NCBI GenBank assembly: GCA_030673735.1
Contig: DAOVIK010000061.1
Span: 1-8,042 of the forward strand
Direction: 5' to 3'
Length of the DNA: 8,042 nt
DNA from: Anaerolineae bacterium
Lineage (GTDB): Bacteria > Chloroflexota > Anaerolineae > Anaerolineales > E44-bin32
How positions within the stretch are numbered: position 1 is the stretch's first letter; the number at the start of each line of letters is the position of its first letter. Positions 1-6,061 of the stretch are shown one piece after another. The notes beneath the pieces were generated by a model, which was not told the DNA's origin, searched no databases, and saw nothing but the letters and a program-made list of their open reading frames with translations. Made by a program: the position numbers and the translations under genes.

Positions 1-482
1 AGTCGCCCGCGCAGCGCCACCACGTGCGGTGCGGTGGCGCATGTCTCGGTGGTCATGAGTTTGCCGGCATAGATCGGCCTAGTGGCTACCAGCGCGCCAT
101 CCTTGACCTCAAACTCAACGACATCGGGCGTCACGCCGGTCTCCAGGTCCACGGCGACCATCCCCGCCAGCTCGCGGGTTCTATCCGTGGTTGGCAGCAA
201 GAGCACTTCTGCTCCCGCATCGCTGACAAGCTTGGACAGCACACTGGCATGGGCCTCGGCGATGTAGTCCTTCAGGCCGGCATGCTCTGCCAGCAGCACT
301 TCGTCCGCCCCGTGCTCAATGGCTTGCTGGGCCAGCGCTTCGACCTTATCGCCGAGCACGACTGCGGTCACTCCACCACCCAGAGTCTTGACGATATCTC
401 TGGCAACTCCGAGTGCCTCCCATGAAGCTGGTGAGGACTGGCCTTGAAAGTGATCAATGTAAACATGCACTTTGTTGCTCAT
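1..482 (-). CDS. etfA: Electron transfer flavoprotein alpha subunit, 5' part (cut by left edge)
   Basis: EtfA pairs with EtfB and carries the FAD that passes electrons from acyl-CoA and related dehydrogenases to ETF:quinone oxidoreductase or another acceptor, in the cytoplasm. I translated the minus strand from 482 down to the window edge: 160 codons with no stop. The product begins MSNKVHVYIDHFQG and continues with SWEALGVARDIVKTLGGGV and VVLG, the usual EtfA N-terminal fold. Further on come TTDRTRELAG, DLETGVTPDVV and RPIYAGK, all characteristic of EtfA domain I. The C-terminal FAD-binding domain lies outside the window. The ATG overlaps the etfB stop by one base (TGATG), and a GAAGG Shine-Dalgarno match at 490-494 sits 7 bases upstream, so translation is probably coupled to etfB. 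Family identity is secure. Whether this ETF is of the classical or electron-bifurcating type cannot be read from this fragment. Confidence 0.95.
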   Translation of the reverse strand, partial: MSNKVHVYIDHFQGQSSPASWEALGVARDIVKTLGGGVTAVVLGDKVEALAQQAIEHGADEVLLAEHAGLKDYIAEAHASVLSKLVSDAGAEVLLLPTTDRTRELAGMVAVDLETGVTPDVVEFEVKDGALVATRPIYAGKLMTTETCATAPHVVALRGR

Positions 483-1264
483 CAGATCACCTTCTCTTCG
501 AGCAGGCGGTCAGCCAATTTGGTTGCGATCTCTTCGGCCGCCTCGCCCTCGATGAATTCGCATTCCGTCTCGATCTTCGGGGGTGCGAATACCTTCGGCC
601 AACTCAGCGCCGCCTTCGGCACTTCTGCTAGTCCAATATCGCCCGCAGACCATTCTGGGATCTCAGCGCGCGATGCCTTCCGAATGCCCATAAACGAGGG
701 GTAGCGCGGTTCATTGATCTCCTTGACCACGCTGACCACCACGGGGAGCTTGCTCCGCAGTCGCTGCCGTGATCCTTCCAACATGCGTTCGACGGCGATG
801 GTCTGAGCTCCTGGATCGAGTTCCTCCACCTTTGACGCCAAACTGAGCGCGGGCCATCCCAGCCTCCGCGCCACTTGGGCGAAGGTCACGCCAGTATCGC
901 TGTCGACCGCCTGGCGGCCAAAGAAAGCCAGATCGATCTCACCCAATTTGGTGATACTTGCCGCCAGAGCCTTGGAGACCACCAACGAATCCGCATCATC
1001 GAAGGCCGCATCTTTGATCAGAATGGCTTCATCACAACCCATGGCTAGCGCTTGTTTGAGCGCATCCTTGGCTCCCTCTGGGCCGAGGCTGATGGCGGTC
1101 ACCTTTCCGCCGTGAGCCTCCTTGCTGAGCAACGCCTGTTCAACCGCGTATTCATCCCACGGGTTGAGCACCAACGGCGCGTCGCCCCACGAGATCTCGC
1201 CATCCGAAACCGTCACGGTGGCTGCGGTGTCAACTGTCTGCTTGACACAGACTACGATGTTCAA
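482..1264 (-). CDS. etfB: Electron transfer flavoprotein beta subunit
   Basis: EtfB is the smaller ETF subunit; in classical ETFs it binds AMP, and in bifurcating ETFs a second FAD. The 260-residue product has the normal family length. It opens with the beta-strand MNIVVCVKQTVDT, has LNPWDEYAVEQAL at about 33-45, GRQAVDSDTG at 116-125 (nucleotide-binding loop region), and the EtfB signature VERMLEGSRQRLRSKLP at 158-174, followed by NEPRYPSFMGIRKA at 184-197. The start codon is TTG, fixed by a strong AAAAGGAGG Shine-Dalgarno sequence at 1270-1278 with a 5-base spacer and by the family N-terminus. The gene order etfB-etfA with a TGATG overlap is a common operon arrangement. I found no convincing promoter upstream on this strand. 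No dehydrogenase, ETF:quinone oxidoreductase or FixCX-like gene is in view, so the redox partner is unknown. Confidence 0.96.
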   Translation of the reverse strand: MNIVVCVKQTVDTAATVTVSDGEISWGDAPLVLNPWDEYAVEQALLSKEAHGGKVTAISLGPEGAKDALKQALAMGCDEAILIKDAAFDDADSLVVSKALAASITKLGEIDLAFFGRQAVDSDTGVTFAQVARRLGWPALSLASKVEELDPGAQTIAVERMLEGSRQRLRSKLPVVVSVVKEINEPRYPSFMGIRKASRAEIPEWSAGDIGLAEVPKAALSWPKVFAPPKIETECEFIEGEAAEEIATKLADRLLEEKVI

Positions 1265-1269
1265 CGAAT

Positions 1270-1278
1270 CCTCCTTTT
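1270..1278 (-). promoter_or_regulatory. Strong Shine-Dalgarno of etfB that fixes a TTG start
   Basis: On the minus strand the sequence AAAAGGAGG lies 5 bases before the TTG at 1264. It is the strongest ribosome binding site in the window. It supports the rare start codon, which is also where the conserved EtfB N-terminus begins. Confidence 0.8.
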
Positions 1279-1728
1279 CCTATCGCCTCCCGAAATATCG
1301 TTCCCTATGGAGGTCCTAGCGATTTGAATTCCCCTTGATAGGGATTTGCCAATCTTATCCGGACGGACCTTAGGGCATCGAGATCGCTGCCAGTCCAAGC
1401 TAGATGGTACTCGTCGCGATTCCCGAGTTGTCCAAGGCTCCAAACCTGCTCATCGTGCACGCAAACAGCGCCGAAGCGCTACTCACGACCCTGGAGAAGT
1501 TGGCTGCTTTTGAGTCGTATGTCTCGGAGTAAATAGCAGCCTCTCCCGGGCCACGTGCATGCACGGCGCCGTCTCCTTGCTTTGGCGAATATTGAGCGCA
1601 ATAAGGCCACGATCCAGAAACCGGTGAGCTGTTCCCATTGGATGCTGATCCACACACCGCTGCGCCCAGTTCCTGTGAAATCCAAGCTCTGATTATAGCC
1701 GCTCCCTTCTCCTCAGACAACCCGAAGC
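1279..1728. other. Divergent intergenic region of about 450 bases without a convincing gene
   Basis: This stretch separates the minus-strand etfBA operon from the plus-strand TPR gene and should hold the etfB promoter, although I could not pick a convincing -35/-10 pair on the minus strand. It contains a small hairpin-capable repeat CCCT-TGAT-AGGG (1332-1343) and a perfect 12-base palindrome (1554-1565). On the plus strand, 1404-1532 is an open frame of 42 codons starting MVLVAIPELSKAPNLL. Its codon choice resembles the neighbours, but it has no Shine-Dalgarno sequence, a TAG immediately before its ATG and no recognisable family. A 106-codon minus-strand frame (1400-1720) has a low-complexity, Ser/Ala-rich composition unlike a folded protein. 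I regard both as probably non-coding; a decayed gene is possible. Confidence 0.5.
1554..1565. repeat. Perfect 12-base palindrome in the etfB/TPR gap
   Basis: CGTGCATGCACG reads identically on both strands. The symmetry stops at the next base on each side. It could be an operator for a dimeric regulator, but it lies far from either start codon (about 290 bases from etfB and 220 from the TPR gene), and no second copy was noticed in the window. Confidence 0.35.
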
Positions 1729-1757
1729 ATGAAACGACCAGCCGGTTCAGCTATAAT
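1729..1757 (+). promoter_or_regulatory. Predicted sigma-70-type promoter of the TPR gene
   Basis: A perfect TATAAT lies at 1752-1757, preceded by a 17-base spacer and ATGAAA at 1729-1734, which matches TTGACA at 4 of 6 positions. Transcription would start near 1764, giving a leader of about 22 bases before the ATG at 1786. The in-frame ATG at 1729 falls inside the -35 element, which argues against the longer start. Confidence 0.6.
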
Positions 1758-1785
1758 TACTCTTATCCTGCATGAGGGATATGCG

Positions 1786-3204
1786 ATGCTGCCGAAGCTG
1801 CGATACCGCTGGATAGCACTCTTCCTCGCGTTTGCCAGCTTACTTGCGTTGAACCCAACACCGACACCGAGGGCTCTCGTATTGTCTGTAGTTGATGCCG
1901 CCCAAGCGCTTGCTGATGGTCGGCCAATGGACGCTGCGACCGAGTTCGAGGCAGCGCTGAAACTAGAACCCAGCAACGCCAGCCTGCATTTTCATGCCGC
2001 ACAATCCTATCTTCTCGCTGGCGATGCCGAAAGCGCATTGTCGCACCTTGACGCCGCCAAAGAGCTCTCGGCGGATGATGCGACTCTGCAGAAACTGCGG
2101 GGGGAAGCCCTGCTGGCCTTAGGAGATCTGCAAGGCGCCACAATCTCCTGGGAAAACGCCGGTCAGGACCTTCCGCTTCCGGAAGAAATCCTCAGAAGTC
2201 TGGCACACACCTATTTGGATTTAGGCAAGGCAGACGAGGCATACGCCGCCTTCGGCGACCTGGTGACTCTTCTACCTGAAGATGTCGACGCGCTCGTTCA
2301 CCTAGGACTTCTCGCTGCCACCAGAACACCGACCGCCGCGGGTGAATTCCTGGATTTGGCGAAGCAGCATGCACGCGCAGCGCATCCTCTCGTTCAAGAC
2401 TTGATCAACAGCATCGAAGTGGGCTTCGAGTCAGAATCCCCGGCCTACCAGCTTGCGCTCGTGGGGCAAGCGCTTCTACGGCATGATAAATGGGAACTTG
2501 CAGAATACGCCTTCCGCAGTGCGCTGCTCGCTGATCCGGATTTCGTTGATGCTCGCGCATTCTTGGGATTGGTATTGTTCGAGCTCGGTGAGGATGGGCT
2601 TCCCGATCTCCTCTTGGCGATCGAAACCGCTCCGGATGCAATGCTGCCTCATATACTCCTTGGCATGCATTACGTGGACATTGGAGAAACCGAGGAAGCG
2701 TTGCGTGAGCTGATTGCCGCAACTGATCTTGACGCCAGCAATCCGGCAATCCTTGCACAGCTCGGTGCTGCATTCGATGCTAGCGGAGAAGTCGACAAAG
2801 CCATGTCGGCATATCGCGACGCAGCGGAGCTGGTTCCATACAATCCTGACTTCTGGCTCCTACTGGCTCAGTATGCGCTATCCAAGGAGATAGGTGTGCG
2901 GTCCATCGCGCTGCCTGCGGCGCGCAATGCCATTGCGCTGAAGCCACGCAACGCGGAGGGATTGGATGCACTGGGATACGGCTATTACTTGCTTGGCAAC
3001 TTCCCGATGGCCGAACGGCTGCTTAGCAGCTCCGTACAGCTCGATCCATCCCTGGCATTGACGCAGTATCATCTCGGATTGCTAAGATTGGCACAGGAAC
3101 AAGTCTCCCGCGCGCGTGCTGCGTTGCAGATGGCGGTGCTGTTGGACAGCGGTGGGCCTATTGCAGCCATGGCTCAGCTCACGCTGGATTTCATTGGCCC
3201 CTAA
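1786..3204 (+). CDS. Exported or membrane-anchored tetratricopeptide repeat protein
   Basis: This 472-residue protein is built almost entirely of TPR helix pairs, which act as protein-protein interaction scaffolds; its partner and exact role are unknown. Residues 1-30 form a signal peptide or N-terminal anchor: basic MLPKLRYR, a hydrophobic stretch (about 9-22), then a Pro/Thr-rich PTPTPRA. No clean signal peptidase site is obvious. From about residue 32 I count 11 to 12 repeats of roughly 34 residues. Good examples are 32-63 (ending ALKLEPSN), 132-165, 219-252 (ending ALLADPDF), 321-354 and 391-424 (ending SVQLDPS). Repeat 5 (about 166-200) is degenerate. I chose the ATG at 1786 because GAGGG (1774-1778) sits 7 bases before it, the signal sequence starts there, and the upstream ATG at 1729 lies in the promoter. 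It is most likely an extracytoplasmic scaffold. The neighbouring lipoprotein gene has its own promoter-like element. Confidence 0.88.
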   Translation: MLPKLRYRWIALFLAFASLLALNPTPTPRALVLSVVDAAQALADGRPMDAATEFEAALKLEPSNASLHFHAAQSYLLAGDAESALSHLDAAKELSADDATLQKLRGEALLALGDLQGATISWENAGQDLPLPEEILRSLAHTYLDLGKADEAYAAFGDLVTLLPEDVDALVHLGLLAATRTPTAAGEFLDLAKQHARAAHPLVQDLINSIEVGFESESPAYQLALVGQALLRHDKWELAEYAFRSALLADPDFVDARAFLGLVLFELGEDGLPDLLLAIETAPDAMLPHILLGMHYVDIGETEEALRELIAATDLDASNPAILAQLGAAFDASGEVDKAMSAYRDAAELVPYNPDFWLLLAQYALSKEIGVRSIALPAARNAIALKPRNAEGLDALGYGYYLLGNFPMAERLLSSSVQLDPSLALTQYHLGLLRLAQEQVSRARAALQMAVLLDSGGPIAAMAQLTLDFIGP

Positions 3205-3230
3205 GACGTGCTCTAGACCCATCTCTCGCA

Positions 3231-3260
3231 TGGAGTCCTGGCGCACGATTATGCTAGAAT
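3231..3260 (+). promoter_or_regulatory. Predicted extended -10 promoter of the lipoprotein gene
   Basis: TAGAAT at 3255-3260 is preceded by TGC, making an extended -10 element (TGCTAGAAT). A weak -35 match, TGGAGT at 3231-3236, lies 18 bases upstream. Transcription would begin near 3267, leaving a leader of about 29 bases that carries the GAGGAG ribosome binding site at 3286-3291. The weak -35 lowers confidence, although extended -10 promoters tolerate this. Confidence 0.45.
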
Positions 3261-3295
3261 GCACCCCGGATTAGGTGATTGCATCGAGGAGAAGC

Positions 3296-3949
3296 ATGAC
3301 AGATACAATCAGGCGCACTGTGCGAATTACAATCTTGCTCCTCTGTTTCGCTTCCTATACCTCAGCCTGTGGGCTATTCGCAATGCCCAGCGAGCCAGGC
3401 GCCGTCCTATTTCAGGACGATTTTGCCCGCTCCGTAAGTGGCTGGGACCACTACCAGGATGAAATCTATCTCTCCGACTATTTCGAAGGAGTGTATCGGA
3501 TCGCTGTATTCGCATCGAACACCGATGCCTGGGCCAATCCACGGCTTGACTTCGGCGATATTCGCATCAACGTCGATGCCACAAAGCATGGTGGACCTGA
3601 CGACAACATCTTCGGGATCATCTGCCGCTATCAAGACCCCCGCAATTTCTACTTCTTCCTGATCTCCAGCGATGGCTATACCGGCATCGGGATCAGCAAG
3701 GACGGGCGGCGCGTTCTGGCGAGCGGTGATTCCATGCTGCCATCGACGGCCGTGCTGCAGGGAAACGCCACCAATCTAATGCGTGCCGAATGCATCGGCT
3801 ACGACCTCCGGCTTTATGTGAACGACACCCTGGTTGCGCAGGCAGTTGCTGCAGAATGGCAACGCGGCGACGTGGGATTGATCGCGGGTACATATGATGC
3901 ACCGGGAACCGACATCTTCTTTGACAACTTCTCGGTCGTTAATCCCTAG
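3296..3949 (+). CDS. Probable lipoprotein with LamG-like/DUF1080-like beta-sandwich domain
   Basis: I recognise the type of domain but know no assigned function. The 217-residue product has a basic start, a hydrophobic core ITILLLCFASYTSA and a cysteine at 25 (context TSAC), a plausible though imperfect lipobox because Thr replaces the usual Leu/Val/Ile at -3. The mature part from about residue 37 is one concanavalin A-like jelly roll: LFQDDFARSVSGW at the N-terminus, GVYRIAV (65-71), DIRINVDATKHGGPDDN (88-104), FGIICRYQDPRNFYFFLIS (106-124), RAECIGYDLRLYVNDTLV (163-180) and the closing GDVGLIAGTYDAPGT...FFDNFSV. Such folds often bind carbohydrate or stabilise surface proteins; no catalytic residues are evident. 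The start at 3296 has GAGGAG 4 bases upstream. An in-frame ATG at 3275 would only add seven residues before the signal. It lies 91 bases after the TPR gene and both are predicted to be exported, but a functional link is only a guess. Confidence 0.82.
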   Translation: MTDTIRRTVRITILLLCFASYTSACGLFAMPSEPGAVLFQDDFARSVSGWDHYQDEIYLSDYFEGVYRIAVFASNTDAWANPRLDFGDIRINVDATKHGGPDDNIFGIICRYQDPRNFYFFLISSDGYTGIGISKDGRRVLASGDSMLPSTAVLQGNATNLMRAECIGYDLRLYVNDTLVAQAVAAEWQRGDVGLIAGTYDAPGTDIFFDNFSVVNP

Positions 3950-4002
3950 GTCCCATTGATACTTCCTTGATGATCTGCTTCCCACCCACACAAAACCAAG
4001 CC

Positions 4003-4011
4003 TGCTATGCT
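4003..4011 (+). promoter_or_regulatory. Possible extended -10 element upstream of mtaB
   Basis: TGC followed by TATGCT (4006-4011) resembles an extended -10 element, placing transcription start near 4018 and leaving a leader of about 31 bases before the ATG at 4049. No good -35 hexamer is found at the right distance, so this is weak. If real, it excludes the in-frame ATG at 4007, which lies inside the element. Confidence 0.35.
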
Positions 4012-4048
4012 GCAATGTCGCGAACTGCGCTCCAACAATGGTCATGAG

Positions 4049-5335
4049 ATGAAAGTCTTCTTGGACAGCATCGGTTGTCGGCTCAACCAGAGCGAAATCG
4101 AACACATGGCGTGGCAGTTCCGGCAGGCCGGCCACGAGCTGGTCCCAACTCCGGAAGCCAGTGAACTGGTGGTGATCAACTCCTGCAGCGTAACCGCAGC
4201 GGCGGCAGCTGATTCTCGCGCCCACGTTCGGCGAGCCCATCGACGCAATCCCAACGCCAAGATCGTCCTCACCGGATGCTGGAGCAGTGTGGAGCCCAAA
4301 GAGGCTGCCGAGCTTCCGGGGGTAATCCACGTGATCCCCAATCCATCAAAAGATCACCTTGTGCCCGATCTACTGGGGCTGCCAGCGAGAAGCTTCGATC
4401 TAGAACCACTCGAACGCCTACCAGTTCCCGGAAAGCGGATGCGGACACGGGCCTTCATCAAGGCCCAGGATGGCTGCGACAATCGGTGCACATTCTGTCT
4501 CACGACGATCGCACGCGGGGAGGCTCGCAGCATGCCACCCGGCAGCGTCGTTGACGAAGTCACTCGCGCGGTGGCGAGCGGCGCGCGCGAAATCGTCCTA
4601 TCCGGAGTGCAATTGAGCGCCTACGGAAGCGATCTAGCAGACCAGCAGAATCTAACCACCCTTGTGCAGGCGATCCTATCGCGAACCAGCGTCTCGCGCG
4701 TTCGCCTTTCATCCTTGGAGCCCTGGGCACTTCCAAAGCACTTCTTCGAGATGTGGCAGGATCAGCGCCTATGCCGCCACCTGCACCTGCCGCTTCAATC
4801 CGGTTGTGCCGCGACCCTGCGCCGCATGGGCCGTCCCATCACGCCCGGATCCTATGCAAAGCTTGTGCGTGATGCTCGGGCAAGGATTCCGGGCCTAGCT
4901 GTCACCACGGACCTGATCGCCGGTTTCCCGGGTGAAACCGAGGAAGAGTTTCAGCAGAGCCTGGATTTCATCAACGAGATGGCTTTCTCGGGTGCTCACG
5001 TGTTCACCTACTCCCCGCGGCCCTCCACCGCGGCCACTCGCCTTCCCAATCAAGTGGCAAGCACGCTCGCTCGTCAGCGAAGCCTGATGCTCCGCCAAGC
5101 AATCGCACAGAGCCGCCGGGCGTTCCTTGATCGCTTCCTTGGCCAAACCCTGGAGATTTTATGGGAAAGCGCGATGCGTACTGACCGGGGAGATTGGAAT
5201 CTCGTCGGGCTCAGCGATAACTACTTGCGCGTGAGAGCCGCTGCGCCGGAGAATCTTTGGAATCAGATTTGCACCGTTGTTCCTCGGAGTGTGGAAGGGG
5301 ATGTGCTGCTAGGAACCCTCACGCACGAAGCATGA
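4049..5335 (+). CDS. mtaB: tRNA N6-threonylcarbamoyladenosine methylthiotransferase (MtaB-type)
   Basis: MtaB is a cytoplasmic radical SAM enzyme that adds a methylthio group to C2 of t6A at tRNA position 37 (giving ms2t6A), aiding decoding of ANN codons. The 428-residue product has the three expected domains. The N-terminal methylthiotransferase domain carries the cluster cysteines C10 (SIGCRLNQSE), C46 (INSCSVT) and C77 (LTGCW). The radical SAM domain carries CxxxCxxC at C143, C147 and C150 (DGCDNRCTFC), then ARGEARSMP, LHLPLQSGC (245-253) and DLIAGFPGETEEEF (288-301). The C-terminal TRAM RNA-binding domain (about 364-425) contains GLSDNYLRV. MKVFLDSIGC begins exactly like family members, so I place the start at 4049, not at the in-frame ATG at 4007. 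The ribosome binding site is weak. The assignment to MtaB over MiaB or RimO rests on the short N-terminus and overall pattern. It appears to be a single-gene unit. Confidence 0.93.
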   Translation: MKVFLDSIGCRLNQSEIEHMAWQFRQAGHELVPTPEASELVVINSCSVTAAAAADSRAHVRRAHRRNPNAKIVLTGCWSSVEPKEAAELPGVIHVIPNPSKDHLVPDLLGLPARSFDLEPLERLPVPGKRMRTRAFIKAQDGCDNRCTFCLTTIARGEARSMPPGSVVDEVTRAVASGAREIVLSGVQLSAYGSDLADQQNLTTLVQAILSRTSVSRVRLSSLEPWALPKHFFEMWQDQRLCRHLHLPLQSGCAATLRRMGRPITPGSYAKLVRDARARIPGLAVTTDLIAGFPGETEEEFQQSLDFINEMAFSGAHVFTYSPRPSTAATRLPNQVASTLARQRSLMLRQAIAQSRRAFLDRFLGQTLEILWESAMRTDRGDWNLVGLSDNYLRVRAAAPENLWNQICTVVPRSVEGDVLLGTLTHEA

Positions 5336-5568
5336 TAGCCAAGCAATCACAATACCCTCTACAACCTGCGATATCTCGATCACCCTATTCTCCGCTGACA
5401 CAACAGGTATAGATCTTGCCCGCCCTTTGAGAACGCGTCTTCGAATAATATGCTCCGGCGCGTCAGGATCTCGTAGGCAATAGTCTCGCTTCTAGAATTG
5501 GCGTGAAATGCTCATCCCCCCGCAATCGTGATCGAGTACTAGTACAAAATGCCCTAGGAGATGATCAC
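5336..5568. other. Intergenic stretch between mtaB and the yqeY promoter
   Basis: I see no gene, RNA gene or U-tract terminator here. Two items stand out. TTGAGA (5427-5432), a 16-base spacer and TATGCT (5449-5454) form a weak promoter-like pair that would give yqeY a leader of roughly 140 bases. GTACTAGTAC (5536-5545) is a perfect 10-base palindrome, and GTGATC (5528-5533) is mirrored by GATCAC (5563-5568), bracketing it. Together these could form an operator region just upstream of the yqeY -35 element. Confidence 0.35.
5536..5545. repeat. 10-base palindrome upstream of yqeY
   Basis: GTACTAGTAC is self-complementary and ends 23 bases before the predicted -35 element of yqeY. It is flanked by the inverted hexamers GTGATC (5528-5533) and GATCAC (5563-5568). 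The position is compatible with an operator, but palindromes of this size can occur by chance. Confidence 0.3.
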
Positions 5569-5597
5569 TTTCCATATGGCCCTCTGACCGTTATAAT
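5569..5597 (+). promoter_or_regulatory. Predicted promoter of yqeY, implying a leaderless mRNA
   Basis: A perfect TATAAT at 5592-5597 follows TTTCCA (5569-5574, 4 of 6 matches to TTGACA) with the ideal 17-base spacer. The normal start point, about 7 bases after the -10 element, falls on the A of the yqeY ATG at 5604. No Shine-Dalgarno sequence lies between them, which fits a leaderless transcript. Confidence 0.6.
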
Positions 5598-5603
5598 GCA
5601 GCC

Positions 5604-6053
5604 ATGTTGACCCAAGAAGCACTGCAAGCGGATCTCCAAGCCGCCATTCGTGCGAGTGACGACGTGCGCAAGCGCACCTTGCGCATGGTGCTGACAGCCG
5701 TCAAACTGGCTGAGGTCGAGAAGCTCGATACCTTGGATGAACCCGAGCTGATCGCCGTGTTGCAGAAGGAAAGCAAGATGCGGAACGAGGGGATCGAAGG
5801 AGCCAAGCTCGCTGAACGCGAGGACCTCATCGCCCCCCTGGAGAGCGAACTCGCCGTGTTGCAGGGCTATCTTCCCGAGCCTTTCACCGCGGAAGAGCTT
5901 CAAAACCTTGCCCGGGAGGCCATCTCGGAAATCGGAGCAACCAGTGTGCAGGAAATGGGAAAGGTAATGAAGGTGCTCATGCCTAAGGTGCAGGGCCGCG
6001 CCGACGGCAAAACCGTCAGCGAGACCGTGCGCGGATTGCTAACGGGCGACTAG
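5604..6053 (+). CDS. yqeY: GatB/YqeY domain protein
   Basis: YqeY is a small all-helical protein related to the tRNA-binding C-terminal tail of GatB, the glutamyl/aspartyl-tRNA amidotransferase subunit. Its own role is not established, though tRNA binding is commonly suggested. The 149-residue length is standard. Family hallmarks are visible: MLTQEALQADLQAAIRA at the N-terminus, RKRTLRMVLTAVKLAEVEK (22-40), ESKMRNEGIEGAKLAERED (56-74), LQGYLPEPFTAEEL (86-99), and the most conserved tail MGKVMKVLMPKVQGRADGK (118-136) followed by TVSETVRGLL. The start is fixed by the family N-terminus. There is no ribosome binding site: the TATAAT box ends 6 bases before the ATG, so the mRNA is probably leaderless. 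The PgpH-type gene follows after 8 bases, suggesting one transcription unit. Confidence 0.95.
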   Translation: MLTQEALQADLQAAIRASDDVRKRTLRMVLTAVKLAEVEKLDTLDEPELIAVLQKESKMRNEGIEGAKLAEREDLIAPLESELAVLQGYLPEPFTAEELQNLAREAISEIGATSVQEMGKVMKVLMPKVQGRADGKTVSETVRGLLTGD

Positions 6054-6061
6054 GCATTTCC

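Noticed and set aside
24..425. A 133-codon plus-strand open frame
   Set aside because: It is antisense to etfA, whose minus-strand frame is unbroken and has clear EtfA motifs.
116..1264. An electron-bifurcating ETF
   Set aside because: The residues that separate bifurcating from classical ETFs lie partly in the missing EtfA C-terminus, and no FixCX-like or other bifurcation partner is in the window, so the subtype cannot be supported.
1332..1343. CCCT-TGAT-AGGG hairpin as a terminator or operator
   Set aside because: The stem is only 4 base pairs with no T-tract on either strand, too weak for an intrinsic terminator and unremarkable as an operator.
1400..1720. A 106-codon minus-strand open frame in the divergent gap
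   Set aside because: The composition is low-complexity, with no convincing ribosome binding site or recognisable domain; it is most likely chance in GC-rich DNA.
3950..4002. Intrinsic terminators between the plus-strand genes (also checked after 3204 and 5335)
   Set aside because: No stable GC-rich stem followed by a run of T was seen in any of these gaps.
3776..4330. A 184-codon minus-strand open frame
   Set aside because: It is antisense to the end of the lipoprotein gene and the start of mtaB, both of which have recognisable products; its own translation shows no family.
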